Counted from the first letter of the stretch, positions 17,996-28,213 are shown. The stretch is 64,000 bases of DNA from Rhizobium esperanzae (GCF_014197615.1 NZ_JACIFY010000025.1:20337-84336); one strand, 5' to 3'. The notes: generated by a model from the letters alone, not told the origin. Translations and numbers: made by a program.

Positions 17996-18928
17996 ATGGC
18001 CAGACTGACCGAAGATGCCAAGGGCGTCTATGTGATCGCCGTAACCCCCTTCACCGATGACGGCGCGCTCGATCTTGCAAGCATCGACAGCATGGTCGAT
18101 TTCTACGAAGGCGCCGGCGTCACCGGCCTGACGGTGCTTGGCCAACTCGGCGAGGCGCCGAAGCTGACCGCCGAGGAATCGCGGACCGTGGTCGAGCGTG
18201 TGCTGAAGCGCCTCGACGGGCGTCTGCCCGTCGTCGTCGGCGTCTCGGCGCCGGGGCTTGCTCCGATGCGCGAACTTTCCGAAGCGGTCATGGCAGCGGG
18301 TGCTGCCGGCGTCATGGTTGCACCGCCCTGGACGGTCAAGACCGACGACCAGGCCTTCGCCTTCTACCAGTCGGTCGGCGAAACCCTGGGCGATACGCCC
18401 TTCGTGCTGCAGGATTATCCGCTCACCACCAATGTGACGATCGCGCCCAAGGTGATCGAGCGCATCGTCAACGAGGTGCCGAACTGCGTCATGCTCAAAC
18501 ACGAGGACTGGCCGGGCCTTGCGAAGATATCGGCACTTCGCGCCGCCAGCGACAAGGGCGGCATGCGGCGCATCTCCATCCTTTGCGGCAATGGCGGGCT
18601 TTTCCTGCCGGAAGAGATGAGCCGCGGCGCCGATGGCGCCATGACCGGCTTTTGTTATCCCGAGATGATGGTCGGCGTCGTCGAGGCCTATGCGGCCGGA
18701 CATCCCGATCGCGCCCATGCGATCTTCGACGCCTATCTGCCGCTCGCCCGCTATGAACAGCAGCAGGGCATCGGCCTTGCCTGCCGCAAATATGTGCTTG
18801 CCAAACGCGGCGTGATCAAATCCGCCACCCTGCGCAAACCGGGCGCGAGCCTCTCGGCACTCGATATTGCCGATGTCGAGCGGTTGCTGGCGCGCCAGGC
18901 CATCCGCCTCCGCGAGATCGGAGCGTAA
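17996..18928 (+). CDS. DapA-superfamily lyase/aldolase, probably not true DHDPS
   Basis: A 310-aa TIM-barrel protein of the dihydrodipicolinate synthase/N-acetylneuraminate lyase superfamily. The Schiff-base lysine K168 (VMLKHED) and the catalytic tyrosine Y141 (LQDYPL) are present. The GTTGE motif needed by genuine DapA is replaced by GQLGE at 49-53, so lysine biosynthesis is unlikely; a 2-keto acid aldolase or dehydratase is more likely. It is divergent from priA across 189 bp and has no functional partner next to it. Confidence 0.82.
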   Translation: MARLTEDAKGVYVIAVTPFTDDGALDLASIDSMVDFYEGAGVTGLTVLGQLGEAPKLTAEESRTVVERVLKRLDGRLPVVVGVSAPGLAPMRELSEAVMAAGAAGVMVAPPWTVKTDDQAFAFYQSVGETLGDTPFVLQDYPLTTNVTIAPKVIERIVNEVPNCVMLKHEDWPGLAKISALRAASDKGGMRRISILCGNGGLFLPEEMSRGADGAMTGFCYPEMMVGVVEAYAAGHPDRAHAIFDAYLPLARYEQQQGIGLACRKYVLAKRGVIKSATLRKPGASLSALDIADVERLLARQAIRLREIGA

Positions 18929-18973
18929 ATCTCGACCCCGCCTGCGGATCGCACCGCAGTACGTTGCCCTCCA

Positions 18974-19456
18974 TCAGCGGCGCGAATCCTTGACCGCTGG
19001 ATCGTCGCGCTCACCCGGCCTAGGCAGATCGAGGCGATGTGTGTGCCCGTCCGGCCCGGTGGCCTGAAATCCGAGCGACTCCCAGAATTTCGCCGCATCG
19101 GCATTTCCCGCATGAACGGTGACGATGCTGCAGCAGGATCGCGCATGGTCGAGCAGCGCCAAGGCCAGCATCCGGCCAATACCGCGTCCGCGCATTGTCG
19201 GGCTGATGTAGAACCGCCGCATCCGCAACGCGCCCGGCATGGCGGCTTCAATGGTCACGCCTCCGACGCCGACGATCGCCTCATCGACATAGGCGCCCAG
19301 CAACCTTTCGCCGTCACGCTCGAACCTGACGGCGCCGGCCGACCAGTCATCGATCAGCCGGGCGATATGGGAATATCCTTCCCGCCGAGCCTCGCTTTCG
19401 AGATCGGCGATGTCATCGGGCAATCGATCGCGGATCATGCGGATATCGATCGTCAT
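18974..19456 (-). CDS. GNAT-family N-acetyltransferase
   Basis: A 160-aa GNAT protein. The acetyl-CoA pyrophosphate loop is RRFYISPTMRGRGIGRMLA (R-G-x-G-I-G) near residues 79-97, followed by NADAAKFWESLGF, the usual C-terminal strand region. The start MTIDIRMIRD is preferred over a 31-residue Arg-rich extension. Substrate unknown. It lies 17 bp downstream of the acyltransferase gene on the same strand, so the two may be cotranscribed. Confidence 0.85.
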   Translation of the reverse strand: MTIDIRMIRDRLPDDIADLESEARREGYSHIARLIDDWSAGAVRFERDGERLLGAYVDEAIVGVGGVTIEAAMPGALRMRRFYISPTMRGRGIGRMLALALLDHARSCCSIVTVHAGNADAAKFWESLGFQATGPDGHTHRLDLPRPGERDDPAVKDSRR

Positions 19457-19472
19457 GGCAGCGCCGATCGAT

Positions 19473-20423
19473 TTAAATGGCGGGAACCGGAAGCTCGCGA
19501 GGGATCGCCGCGGCCGGCGGGCCGACCGGCGCGAAGGTCGCGTCACCATCGGCTGCCATATCGTGCACCGTATGTTTCTCCAGCGCCTTCGTCACCTCGT
19601 TGAGATCGCCATCCAGATGTTCGGCCGGAATGAGATTGCCGATCACGAAATCGAAGCGGTCGCCGCGTTTGTTCAGCAATTCGTGAAACACCGTCATGTC
19701 GCGAAGTTCCGTCGACCACTTCGCCAGCCAATAGAACAGGCCGGAATTGCGCGCCGTCATGTGGACGGGAAGGATCGGCAGGTTGTATTTGCGCGCCAGC
19801 CCGACGGCCGAAGTCTTCCATGGGCGTTCGTTCAGCCGGCCGTTCGCCCAGTAGGCGATGCGGCCGGAGGGAAAGAGCACCGTCGCCTTGCCTTCCCGCA
19901 CCGCGTGGTTGGTCAATTGCAGCGTCTCGCGCGCCTTCAGCTTGCTCTTGTGCTCCTCCCGCCATTCGACCGGGATGATCATCTCGGCAAAGCGAGGATT
20001 GACGCGGATCGCATCGCGATTGGCGAAGAACATCATATCCGGGCGGCGTGCCTTCAGGAGATCGAACACGGCAACGCCGTCGGCAATGCCCGTGGGATGA
20101 TTGCTGACGAGGATAAAGCCGCCGCTACTCGGAATGCGTTCGCCATTGGTGATGCCGATGTCGAGTTTCAGCACGCCGCTCAGATATTCGAACGACTGGA
20201 AACCCGGCATTTTGGCAACCGCATTGGCGAATTCGATCGCCTTGTTGTAGCGCAGCAGCGTGTAGAGGAACGGCCGCATGACCGGCCAGAGCGGATGTTT
20301 CACGATCCTCTGGCCGCGTTCGGCAATCAGCGTGTCGACGATATGACCGGGCTTTCCCTGTGAAACGAGAGCGATCGCTTCCGCGAGCTGTCCGAAAGCC
20401 GTCATGGAATCGCGCCGTGCCAT
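19473..20423 (-). CDS. PlsC-like glycerolipid acyltransferase
   Basis: A 316-aa protein with the lysophospholipid acyltransferase core. The catalytic His/Asp motif reads NHPTGIADG (H109, D115), giving HX5D rather than the canonical HX4D; VLFPSGRIAYW provides the FPSG-type acceptor motif. It probably acylates a lysolipid at the inner membrane. The unusual spacing may mark a distinct subfamily (some ornithine-lipid and hemolysin-like acyltransferases vary here). Upstream of the GNAT gene. Confidence 0.8.
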   Translation of the reverse strand: MARRDSMTAFGQLAEAIALVSQGKPGHIVDTLIAERGQRIVKHPLWPVMRPFLYTLLRYNKAIEFANAVAKMPGFQSFEYLSGVLKLDIGITNGERIPSSGGFILVSNHPTGIADGVAVFDLLKARRPDMMFFANRDAIRVNPRFAEMIIPVEWREEHKSKLKARETLQLTNHAVREGKATVLFPSGRIAYWANGRLNERPWKTSAVGLARKYNLPILPVHMTARNSGLFYWLAKWSTELRDMTVFHELLNKRGDRFDFVIGNLIPAEHLDGDLNEVTKALEKHTVHDMAADGDATFAPVGPPAAAIPRELPVPAI

Positions 20424-20563
20424 GAAAGATCCTGTCTATGGGGTATAAAGCTATCGCAGTAGAATATGATCTGGGGATGACAAAGGTTTGGCCGGCATTA
20501 GCAATTCCATAACCGTTCCTGCTTCAAATTGGCGGACTTGAAGGCAAATTCAAGGCCAGTGAC

Positions 20564-21499
20564 GTGAACGAACTCTTGATCATCGCCGATCCCGGCCTGA
20601 TGGCGGAACGGGCCGCATGGCTCGAAAATCTCGCCCGCGAACGCCGTCTTTCCGAGCATACGCTCGATGCCTATGAGCGCGACACCCGCCAGTTCCTGAC
20701 CTTCCTGACCGGCCATCTCGCCGGCCCGACGACGCTTGGCGATATCAGGGAATTGCGCCCCGCCGATTTCCGCGCCTTCCTGGCGGCCCGGCGCAAGCAG
20801 GGCTCCGGCGCCCGCTCGCTCGGCCGCAATCTCGCCGGCCTTCGCTCGCTGCTGCGCCATCTCGAAAAGAAGGGCCTGGTCAATGCCGCCGGCGCCAGCG
20901 CGATCCGCTCGCCGAAGCAGCCGAAATCGCTGCCCAAGCCGCTGTCCGATACCCAGGCGATCACCGTCGTCAGCAACGAAGCCCAACTTCACGACGAACC
21001 CTGGATCGCCGCGCGCGACGCGGCCGTCATGACCCTGCTCTACGGCTGCGGCCTGCGTATCTCCGAGGCGCTGGATCTTGTTCCCACCGATCTGCAAAAG
21101 GGTGCCACGACACTGCGCATCACCGGCAAGGGCAACAAGACGCGGCTGGTACCGCTGCTCTCCGTGGTTTTCGACGCGGTCGAGAAATATCGCACACTCT
21201 GCCCATACGATCTGGAGGCAGCAGAGCCGCTGTTTCGCGGTGCGCGCGGCGGCAAGCTGCAGCCGGCAATCATCCAGCGCGCCATGCAGAAACTGCGCAG
21301 CGCCTTCGGCCTGCCGGAGACGGCCACGCCCCATGCGCTCCGTCACTCCTTCGCCACCCACCTGCTTGCCGGCGGCGGCGATCTGCGCACCATTCAGGAA
21401 CTGCTCGGCCATGCCAGCCTTTCGACAACGCAGGTCTATACCGGGGTGGATGCCTCGCGGCTCCTGGAAGTGTATGATCGCGCCCATCCGCGCGCCTAA
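20564..21499 (+). CDS. xerC: Tyrosine recombinase XerC
   Basis: A 311-aa tyrosine recombinase for chromosome dimer resolution at dif. The catalytic set is visible: R in CGLRISEAL, K in GKGNKTR, HALRHSFATHL (HxxR), H in LLGHASLSTTQ and the nucleophile Y in VYTGVD. The start is a GTG (then NELLI); an internal ATG 12 codons on is an alternative. It stands alone, not in an integrase context, which favours a housekeeping Xer over a phage integrase. XerC versus XerD is judged from length and sequence feel. Confidence 0.88.
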   Translation: MNELLIIADPGLMAERAAWLENLARERRLSEHTLDAYERDTRQFLTFLTGHLAGPTTLGDIRELRPADFRAFLAARRKQGSGARSLGRNLAGLRSLLRHLEKKGLVNAAGASAIRSPKQPKSLPKPLSDTQAITVVSNEAQLHDEPWIAARDAAVMTLLYGCGLRISEALDLVPTDLQKGATTLRITGKGNKTRLVPLLSVVFDAVEKYRTLCPYDLEAAEPLFRGARGGKLQPAIIQRAMQKLRSAFGLPETATPHALRHSFATHLLAGGGDLRTIQELLGHASLSTTQVYTGVDASRLLEVYDRAHPRA

Positions 21500-21551
21500 G
21501 CTTTCGTTAACGCATTCTCTTAAGGGAATATGCGCAAGCCGGGCGTAGAGC

Positions 21552-22664
21552 ATGGCAGGCACAAGGCATGTGATCGGAAACACCATCATGACGATATCAA
21601 TCGGCCGCCGGACGTCTTACCTTGCAGTGTCGGCCAATCTGCTTCTCTGGTTGATCGCAGCCTTTCATATGCTGCTGCTCGCGGCCTTGTTTGTCGCCTT
21701 CCTCGTGGCAAGGCCGGCAGCGGCCGAAGACGCAGCCTGCACCGGTCGCAACCTGATGGTCGAACTGCAGCAGAACGATCCGGCCCGCTATGCCGAAGCG
21801 GTGAAGGAAGCCGAGGCAACGCCGAACGGCAAGGGCATCTTCTGGAAAATCGAAAAGCCCGGACTTGCACCCTCGTGGCTGCTCGGCAGCATGCATGTCA
21901 CCGATCCGCGTGTGCTGGCCCTGCCGCCGCGCGCCCAGGCCGCCCACGACGCAGCGAATACGATCATTATCGAATCCGACGAGATTCTCGATGAGCGCAA
22001 AGCGACCGCCGCCCTGCTCGCAAGGCCGGAGCTGACCATGTTCACCGACGGCACGACGATCGACAAGCTGCTTTCTCCCGAGGACTACAAGCGCCTCGAA
22101 GCAGGCCTCAAGCAGCGTGGTATCCCGCTCAGCGCCGTCTCCCGCATGCGGCCATGGATGATCTCCAGCGCCGTAGCCCTGCCGGCCTGCGAAATCGCCC
22201 GCAAGGCGAAAGGCGTACAATTCCTAGACCAGAAGATCGCCACCGACGCCGTTGCCGAGGGCAAACAGGTCAAGGGGCTGGAAACGCTGGCCGAACAGAT
22301 CCAGGCCATGGCCGACCTGCCGATCGAATTCCATCTGAAGTCGCTGATCGAGACGCTGGAGCTCGGCGACAAGATGAGCGATGTGGTGGAGACGATGACC
22401 GACCTTTATCTCTCCGGCGATATCGGCATGACGATGCCGATGCTGAAGACCGTGACGCCGGAGGACAAGGATGAAAGCAACGACTACGCCGCCTTCGAAC
22501 AGCGCGTCATCCTCGACCGCAACAAGGTCATGGCCGAGCGCGCCGCCCCCATTCTCGAGAGCGGCAATGTCTTCATGGCGGTCGGCGCCCTGCACCTGCC
22601 CGGCAAGGACGGCGTCATCGAACTGCTGCGCCAGCAGGGCTTTACGGTGACGGCGGTGAACTGA
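21552..22664 (+). CDS. TraB/GumN-family exported protein
   Basis: A 370-aa protein with an N-terminal hydrophobic segment at about residues 26-50 ending in ARPAAAED, a likely signal peptide. TraB/GumN signatures are LLGSMHVTDPR near residue 110 and GNVFMAVGALHLPGKDGVIELLRQQG at the C-terminus; both carry the paired GxxH motifs suspected to bind metal in this family (related to TIKI metalloproteases). A cytochrome b561 gene lies tail-to-tail 12 bp away. MTISIG, 12 codons in, is an alternative start. Confidence 0.85.
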   Translation: MAGTRHVIGNTIMTISIGRRTSYLAVSANLLLWLIAAFHMLLLAALFVAFLVARPAAAEDAACTGRNLMVELQQNDPARYAEAVKEAEATPNGKGIFWKIEKPGLAPSWLLGSMHVTDPRVLALPPRAQAAHDAANTIIIESDEILDERKATAALLARPELTMFTDGTTIDKLLSPEDYKRLEAGLKQRGIPLSAVSRMRPWMISSAVALPACEIARKAKGVQFLDQKIATDAVAEGKQVKGLETLAEQIQAMADLPIEFHLKSLIETLELGDKMSDVVETMTDLYLSGDIGMTMPMLKTVTPEDKDESNDYAAFEQRVILDRNKVMAERAAPILESGNVFMAVGALHLPGKDGVIELLRQQGFTVTAVN

Positions 22665-22676
22665 ACCCGCCGGCGC

Positions 22677-23177
22677 TCAGCCGAGCGTCATCCGGCGAAG
22701 GACATTGGTTTTCCAATAGAACTGATGGACGAGCGCGCCGGCGACATGCGCCGCGATCAGCGCCCAAAGAATGATTTTCAGGATATCCGCGTGGAACGAC
22801 CCGGCGGCATTGATGCCGAAATAATAGGCCGCGATGCCCGAAAGCGGCATGGCGAAGATCAGGATGTAGAGCCCGGCATGGGCAAGCTTCGCCGCAAGGC
22901 GAAAGAGCGCTGGTTCCTCCGCGACCTCGGCGGGCGCCCCCTTGATAAAACGCAGCCCGAGCCTGGCGGCCGCGAGCAGCAGGATGGCAATGCCGACATA
23001 GGCATGGATATTCGCCGACGCAATCTGCTCCGGCGTCGACACCTCGCCTCTGCGCATCAGCCGATGCCAGATGTTCATGCCGTCGGGAAACAGCAGGTTG
23101 AAGAAGATCAGCAGAGCCACCGCCCAGTGAAGAAGACGCTGGCTTAGGCTGTAACCCTTGGCGGATGGCTGCTGCAT
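22677..23177 (-). CDS. Cytochrome b561-type diheme membrane protein
   Basis: A 166-aa four-helix membrane protein of the YodB/CybB family. Histidines in helix 1 (RLLHWAVALL), helix 2 (IHAYVGIAILL), and helices 3-4 (HAGLYILIF, AHVAGALVHQFYWK) are placed to bind two b hemes. These proteins pass electrons from quinol to superoxide or periplasmic partners. Single gene after a possible terminator of lpdA. Confidence 0.88.
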   Translation of the reverse strand: MQQPSAKGYSLSQRLLHWAVALLIFFNLLFPDGMNIWHRLMRRGEVSTPEQIASANIHAYVGIAILLLAAARLGLRFIKGAPAEVAEEPALFRLAAKLAHAGLYILIFAMPLSGIAAYYFGINAAGSFHADILKIILWALIAAHVAGALVHQFYWKTNVLRRMTLG

Positions 23178-23218
23178 TTCTTCACCTTCATCAAATGCCG
23201 GACTCTGCGATACGTCAC

Positions 23219-23253
23219 AAATAAAGCAGCCGCCTGCCTTGCGGCAAGCGGCT
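23219..23253 (-). terminator. Terminator after lpdA
   Basis: A stem AGCCGC (23228-23233) with GCGGCT (23248-23253), extended inside by TGCC/GGCA, with the minus-strand tail CTTTATTT. It lies 27 bp past the lpdA stop and closes the long mdh-suc-lpdA cluster. Confidence 0.65.
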
Positions 23254-23279
23254 CCAGGCTTTGTTACGAAGATGTAAGC

Positions 23280-24686
23280 TTACATATGGATCGGCTTGAA
23301 GAAGGTCGCGAGCGCAGCCTCCTTGACCGCTTCCGACATTGTCGGATGCGCGTGGCAGGTGCGGCCGAGATCTTCCGACGACCCGCCGAATTCCATCAGC
23401 ACGGCGATTTCGTGGATCATCTCGCCGGCGCCGAAGCCGACGATATGGCCGCCGAGCACCCGATCGGTTTCCTTGTCGGCAAGGATCTTGACGAAGCCGT
23501 CGGTGGCCAGCATCGCGCGGGCACGGCCGTTTGCGGTGAACGGAAACTTGCCGACCTTATAGGTAACGCCTGCCGCCTTCAGCTCTTCCTCGGTCTTGCC
23601 GACCGAAGCGATTTCCGGCTGGGTGTAGACGACGCTCGGAATGACCTCGTAATTGACGTGGCCGTGCTGGCCGGCGAGGATTTCGGCAAGCGCCACACCC
23701 TCGTCTTCGGCCTTGTGCGCCAGCATCGGACCCTTGACCACATCGCCGATCGCATAGATGCCGGCGACATTGGTCTTGAAGTGACCGTCGATCTCGACAC
23801 GGCCACGATTGTCGAGCACCACACCTGCCTCTTCCAGGCCGAGACCCGATGTGTAAGGCTTGCGGCCGGTAGCGATCAGCACGACTTCGGCGTCGAGCGT
23901 CACCTTGTCGCCGCCCTTGACCGGCTCGAACGTGACCTTGGCGCCCTTGTCGCCCTTTTCGACGCCGGTGACCTTGGCGCTAAGATTGAAATCGATGCCC
24001 TGCTTGGCGAGCATGCGCTGGAACTGCTTGGAGACTTCGCCGTCCATGCCGCCGAGGATGGTGTCGAGATATTCGACGACGGTGACCTTGGCGCCGAGGC
24101 GCGACCAGACCGAACCGAGTTCGAGGCCGATGACGCCGCCGCCGACGACGATCAGCGTTTCCGGCACCTTTTCGAGCGCGATGCCGCCGGTGGACGAGAT
24201 GATGGTCTTTTCATCGATCTCGACCTGTACCCCGGGAATGCCGGCAACCTCGGAACCCGTGGCGATGACGATGTTCTTGCCCTCGATCTCCTGCACCGCG
24301 CCATCGGCGGCGGTGACGGAAACCTTGCCGGCCGAAACGATCTTGCCGGTGCCCTGGAAGGTATCGATCTTGTTCTTCTTGAAAAGGAAGGCGACACCGT
24401 CGACATTCGCCTTCACCGTCGCATCCTTGTGGGCCATCATATTGCCGAGGTTGAGCGTCGGTGCCGGAATGTCGATGCCGAGCGCGCTCATGCCGTGGCC
24501 GGCCTGATGGAACATTTCGGAGGCATGCAGCAGCGCCTTCGACGGGATGCAGCCGACATTCAGGCAGGTGCCGCCGTAAGTCGCGCGCTTTTCGACGACG
24601 GCGACCTTGAGGCCGAGCTGGGCTGCCTTGACGGCGCAGACATAGCCGCCAGGGCCGGTTCCGATAATGATCACATCATAAGACAT
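23280..24686 (-). CDS. lpdA: Dihydrolipoyl dehydrogenase (E3)
   Basis: A 468-aa flavoprotein. FAD site GTGPGGYVCAVKAAQLG at the N-terminus, redox disulfide GGTCLNVGCIPSK near residues 39-51, NAD site VVGGGVIGLELGSVW, and the C-terminal HAHPTMSE with the catalytic histidine. It reoxidises the lipoyl domain of the SucB protein and feeds NADH. It is the last gene of the TCA cluster. Confidence 0.97.
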   Translation of the reverse strand: MSYDVIIIGTGPGGYVCAVKAAQLGLKVAVVEKRATYGGTCLNVGCIPSKALLHASEMFHQAGHGMSALGIDIPAPTLNLGNMMAHKDATVKANVDGVAFLFKKNKIDTFQGTGKIVSAGKVSVTAADGAVQEIEGKNIVIATGSEVAGIPGVQVEIDEKTIISSTGGIALEKVPETLIVVGGGVIGLELGSVWSRLGAKVTVVEYLDTILGGMDGEVSKQFQRMLAKQGIDFNLSAKVTGVEKGDKGAKVTFEPVKGGDKVTLDAEVVLIATGRKPYTSGLGLEEAGVVLDNRGRVEIDGHFKTNVAGIYAIGDVVKGPMLAHKAEDEGVALAEILAGQHGHVNYEVIPSVVYTQPEIASVGKTEEELKAAGVTYKVGKFPFTANGRARAMLATDGFVKILADKETDRVLGGHIVGFGAGEMIHEIAVLMEFGGSSEDLGRTCHAHPTMSEAVKEAALATFFKPIHM

Positions 24687-24711
24687 TTGTTTTTTCCTTT
24701 TGGATTATCGT

Positions 24712-24867
24712 TTAGTCCGCGCGCGACAGCGCGAGGCGGAAACCGAAGCCGACGAGTGCCGCTTCGGTGATGCGGTTGAACCATTTGCCGCCGGCGATGA
24801 AGCGGTCACGGATTGCTTTGACCGTGAAGACGGCCATCAGGCCGAGGAATTCGAGAATAGACTGCAT
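24712..24867 (-). pseudogene. C-terminal remnant of a LysE-family exporter, 51 codons
   Basis: The 51-residue frame MQSILEFLGLMAVFTVKAI...LALSRAD resembles the last fifth of LysE/RhtB amino-acid exporters (a helix, a basic GGKWFNRITEAALVGFGFRLALS end). A complete LysE protein is about 205 residues with six helices; the first five are absent here and not found upstream, where the SDR gene ends 22 bp before. It lies between the SDR gene and lpdA on the same strand. It is either a decayed transporter or a reused one-helix membrane peptide. Confidence 0.6.
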
Positions 24868-24888
24868 GCTGTTTTTCGCCCTGTCGCT

Positions 24889-25641
24889 CTAGCGGCCGCC
24901 GCTTACATTGAGGATCGCGCCGGTTACATAGGAAGCCGAAGGAGAAAGGAGATAGAGGATCGCATCCGCCACCTCCTCGGGCGAACCCGCGCGCTGCATC
25001 GGGACCGACGGCGCCATTTCGCGCGCCCGGTCCGGCAGCCCGCCCGAAGCATGGAGCTCGGTTTCGATGATGCCGGGTCTTATCGCATTCACCCGGATGC
25101 CCTCGGCGGCAACCTCGCGCGCCAGCCCGATGGTGAACGTGTCGACCGCCGCCTTCGAGGCGGCATAATCGACATATTGCGTCGCCGAACCGAGGATCGC
25201 CGCCATCGACGAGACGTTGACGATCGCCCCACCCTGCCCGCCGTGCCGGCTCGACATACGCCGTATAGCCTGCGCGGCGCAGAGCATGGAACCGGCCACA
25301 TTGACACGCAGCATGCGCTCGATCCGCTCGGCCGACATCTCGTCGACCCGCTGCGGATAGTCGACGATGCCGGCATTGTTGACGAGCCCGTCGAGCCGGC
25401 CGAAATGCCGGTCGACGGCCGCAAACATCGAGACGATATCCTGAGCCTTGCCGACATCGCCTTCAATCGCCACGGCCTCGCCGCCACCTTCGACGATCGC
25501 CGCGACGACGGCGTCCGCCGCCTTGCGGTTGGAGGCGTAATTCACCGCGACACGCCAGCCCTGGTGCGCAGCAAGGCGGCAGACCGCAGCGCCGATGCCC
25601 CGGCTTCCGCCGGTCACGAGAACAACAGGGGCATCGCTCAT
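24889..25641 (-). CDS. Short-chain dehydrogenase/reductase (SDR), FabG-like
   Basis: A 250-aa SDR: cofactor loop TGGSRGIG at residues 10-17, NNAG near 87-90, catalytic YAASK, and the C-terminal SYVTGAILNVSGG. The ATG overlaps the stop of the upstream exported-protein gene as ATGA. Basic N residues in NYASNRK favour NADP(H). The substrate is unknown. It sits inside the sucB-lpdA interval of the TCA operon. Confidence 0.87.
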   Translation of the reverse strand: MSDAPVVLVTGGSRGIGAAVCRLAAHQGWRVAVNYASNRKAADAVVAAIVEGGGEAVAIEGDVGKAQDIVSMFAAVDRHFGRLDGLVNNAGIVDYPQRVDEMSAERIERMLRVNVAGSMLCAAQAIRRMSSRHGGQGGAIVNVSSMAAILGSATQYVDYAASKAAVDTFTIGLAREVAAEGIRVNAIRPGIIETELHASGGLPDRAREMAPSVPMQRAGSPEEVADAILYLLSPSASYVTGAILNVSGGR

Positions 25642-26168
25642 GTCGCACACTCCTTGAAAACAAGCACGTCCCAGGGCGCCACGGACGCCTTGCCCTCGCC
25701 CCAGGCGCTGGATTCGCGAATGGCAGGACCGAGACCCGGAAGCACGAGCTTTTCGGCCGCCGCAGCACCTTCCGGCTGCAGATTGTCGAGTTCGCCCTCG
25801 GCATTCATGCCGTAGACAGCGCCCTGCCAGACCGTGCAGGCATCGAGATCGGCGCCGGTGGCGTCGCCTTCGGGACAATTGAACATCAGGATGCCGATGG
25901 TACGCACCGGATCTTCCGATGGCATGACATAACCTTCCATCACGACTGATGTCCTGAGCGCGCTGACCTTGAACTGATTGCTGGCGGCAGCGGATGGAGA
26001 ATTCAGCGGCGTAAATCGCAATTCATACGCCGCGTCGCGATCGACATAGACCGCCTGTTCCTGCTTGCAGTCGGCGCCGAAGGCGGTCACCGGAACACCG
26101 AAGAAGGCAGCGGCTGCGATTGCAGCCACCCCCTTCCGCCCCGCCGTGATGCCGGTCCCAGCGCTCAT
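25638..26168 (-). CDS. Exported protein of unknown function in the sucB-lpdA interval
   Basis: A 176-aa protein with a signal peptide (hydrophobic residues 13-30, cut after FGA before DCKQEQ). The mature part has four cysteines (near 34, 97, 110 and 173), which could form two periplasmic disulfides. I recognise no family. Its ATG overlaps the stop of the upstream DUF4241-like gene and its stop overlaps the SDR start, so three genes form a tightly coupled set. Confidence 0.78.
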   Translation of the reverse strand: MSAGTGITAGRKGVAAIAAAAFFGVPVTAFGADCKQEQAVYVDRDAAYELRFTPLNSPSAAASNQFKVSALRTSVVMEGYVMPSEDPVRTIGILMFNCPEGDATGADLDACTVWQGAVYGMNAEGELDNLQPEGAAAAEKLVLPGLGPAIRESSAWGEGKASVAPWDVLVFKECAT

Positions 26169-26902
26169 TGCAGCTTCGGCTCCCTTTTCCCGTCGGCATT
26201 CTCGATCACGCCGAAATCCGTCAGCAGCACCAGCGCGCGGCCGTCTTTGTCGAGACCCCAGAAAACCGGATAGAAACCGTCGCCCCAGCCGCTCCAGAAC
26301 ACCGCGACATTGCCCTTCTTGCCGGCGACCGGCCGGTGCAGCGCATAGGTGCCCTTGTTGGCATCGAGATCGGCGGCCAGCACGTCGTCGTAATAATTGA
26401 TGTCGGCGTCAGGCTTCTGGGCCTGCACCTGCGCTTCACGCTCGTCGATCAGAGCGAGCGTCTCTGCGTCCATATAGCAGCCGACGCCGGCATCGACCGG
26501 ATAGCCGAAAATCTCGTCATCCTTCAGCGTCGCCGGGTCCTGCCCGGGCAGAACCGCAAGCTCCCAATGATCCGGCTTGCCCTCGGCAAACCGCATGCCG
26601 GCGACGGCAATGCGCCCGAAGGCCTGGTAGAGCGTCACCGGATAGGCACCCGGCGCAACCGTTCTTGCAAGCGCCGGACGATCGGGCTGGGCGAGCGGGT
26701 CGGCCGCGACGATGCGTCCCGAGGTCAGCTCGACATTGCCCATGTGGATCACGTTGATCGACCGCCCGGAAAGTTCGGCGTCGCTGAGCACCACCAGCTC
26801 GAAATTGCTGCTCGTCCAGCCGGCGGCCGACGCGGAGACCGGAAGATGCGCGGCGGCAGCGCAAAGAAGAAGGCGCGCCGCTCGCATGATCCGGTTCCGC
26901 AT
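26165..26902 (-). CDS. Exported DUF4241-like protein
   Basis: A 245-aa protein with a signal peptide (MRAARLLLCAAAAHLPVSASAA). Blocks such as GAYPVTLYQAFGRIAVAGMRF, GVGCYMDAETL and VFWSGWGDGFYPVFWGLDKDG recall DUF4241 proteins; this match is from memory. The gene starts 12 bp after sucB and overlaps the next gene by ATGA. ATG five codons in is an alternative start. Function unknown; export does not fit a role in the cytoplasmic dehydrogenase complex. Confidence 0.75.
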   Translation of the reverse strand: MRNRIMRAARLLLCAAAAHLPVSASAAGWTSSNFELVVLSDAELSGRSINVIHMGNVELTSGRIVAADPLAQPDRPALARTVAPGAYPVTLYQAFGRIAVAGMRFAEGKPDHWELAVLPGQDPATLKDDEIFGYPVDAGVGCYMDAETLALIDEREAQVQAQKPDADINYYDDVLAADLDANKGTYALHRPVAGKKGNVAVFWSGWGDGFYPVFWGLDKDGRALVLLTDFGVIENADGKREPKLQ

Positions 26903-26914
26903 CGAAAATGCTCC

Positions 26915-28174
<1,260 letters not shown>

Positions 28175-28213
28175 TGTTCAAATCCTGATTTCGTGTGTTT
28201 TCGTTTATGCGTT

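Noticed and set aside
17807..18718. In-frame upstream extension of priA
   Set aside because: It overlaps the DapA-like gene in antisense and lacks PriA sequence; the normal PriA length is reached from 17806.
21498..21530. TTAA...TTAA pair upstream of the TraB/GumN gene as a CtrA site
   Set aside because: The spacing is 9 bp, not 7.
23286..24770. A 494-codon plus-strand frame opposite lpdA
   Set aside because: Antisense to a full-length, motif-complete lpdA; no family sequence.
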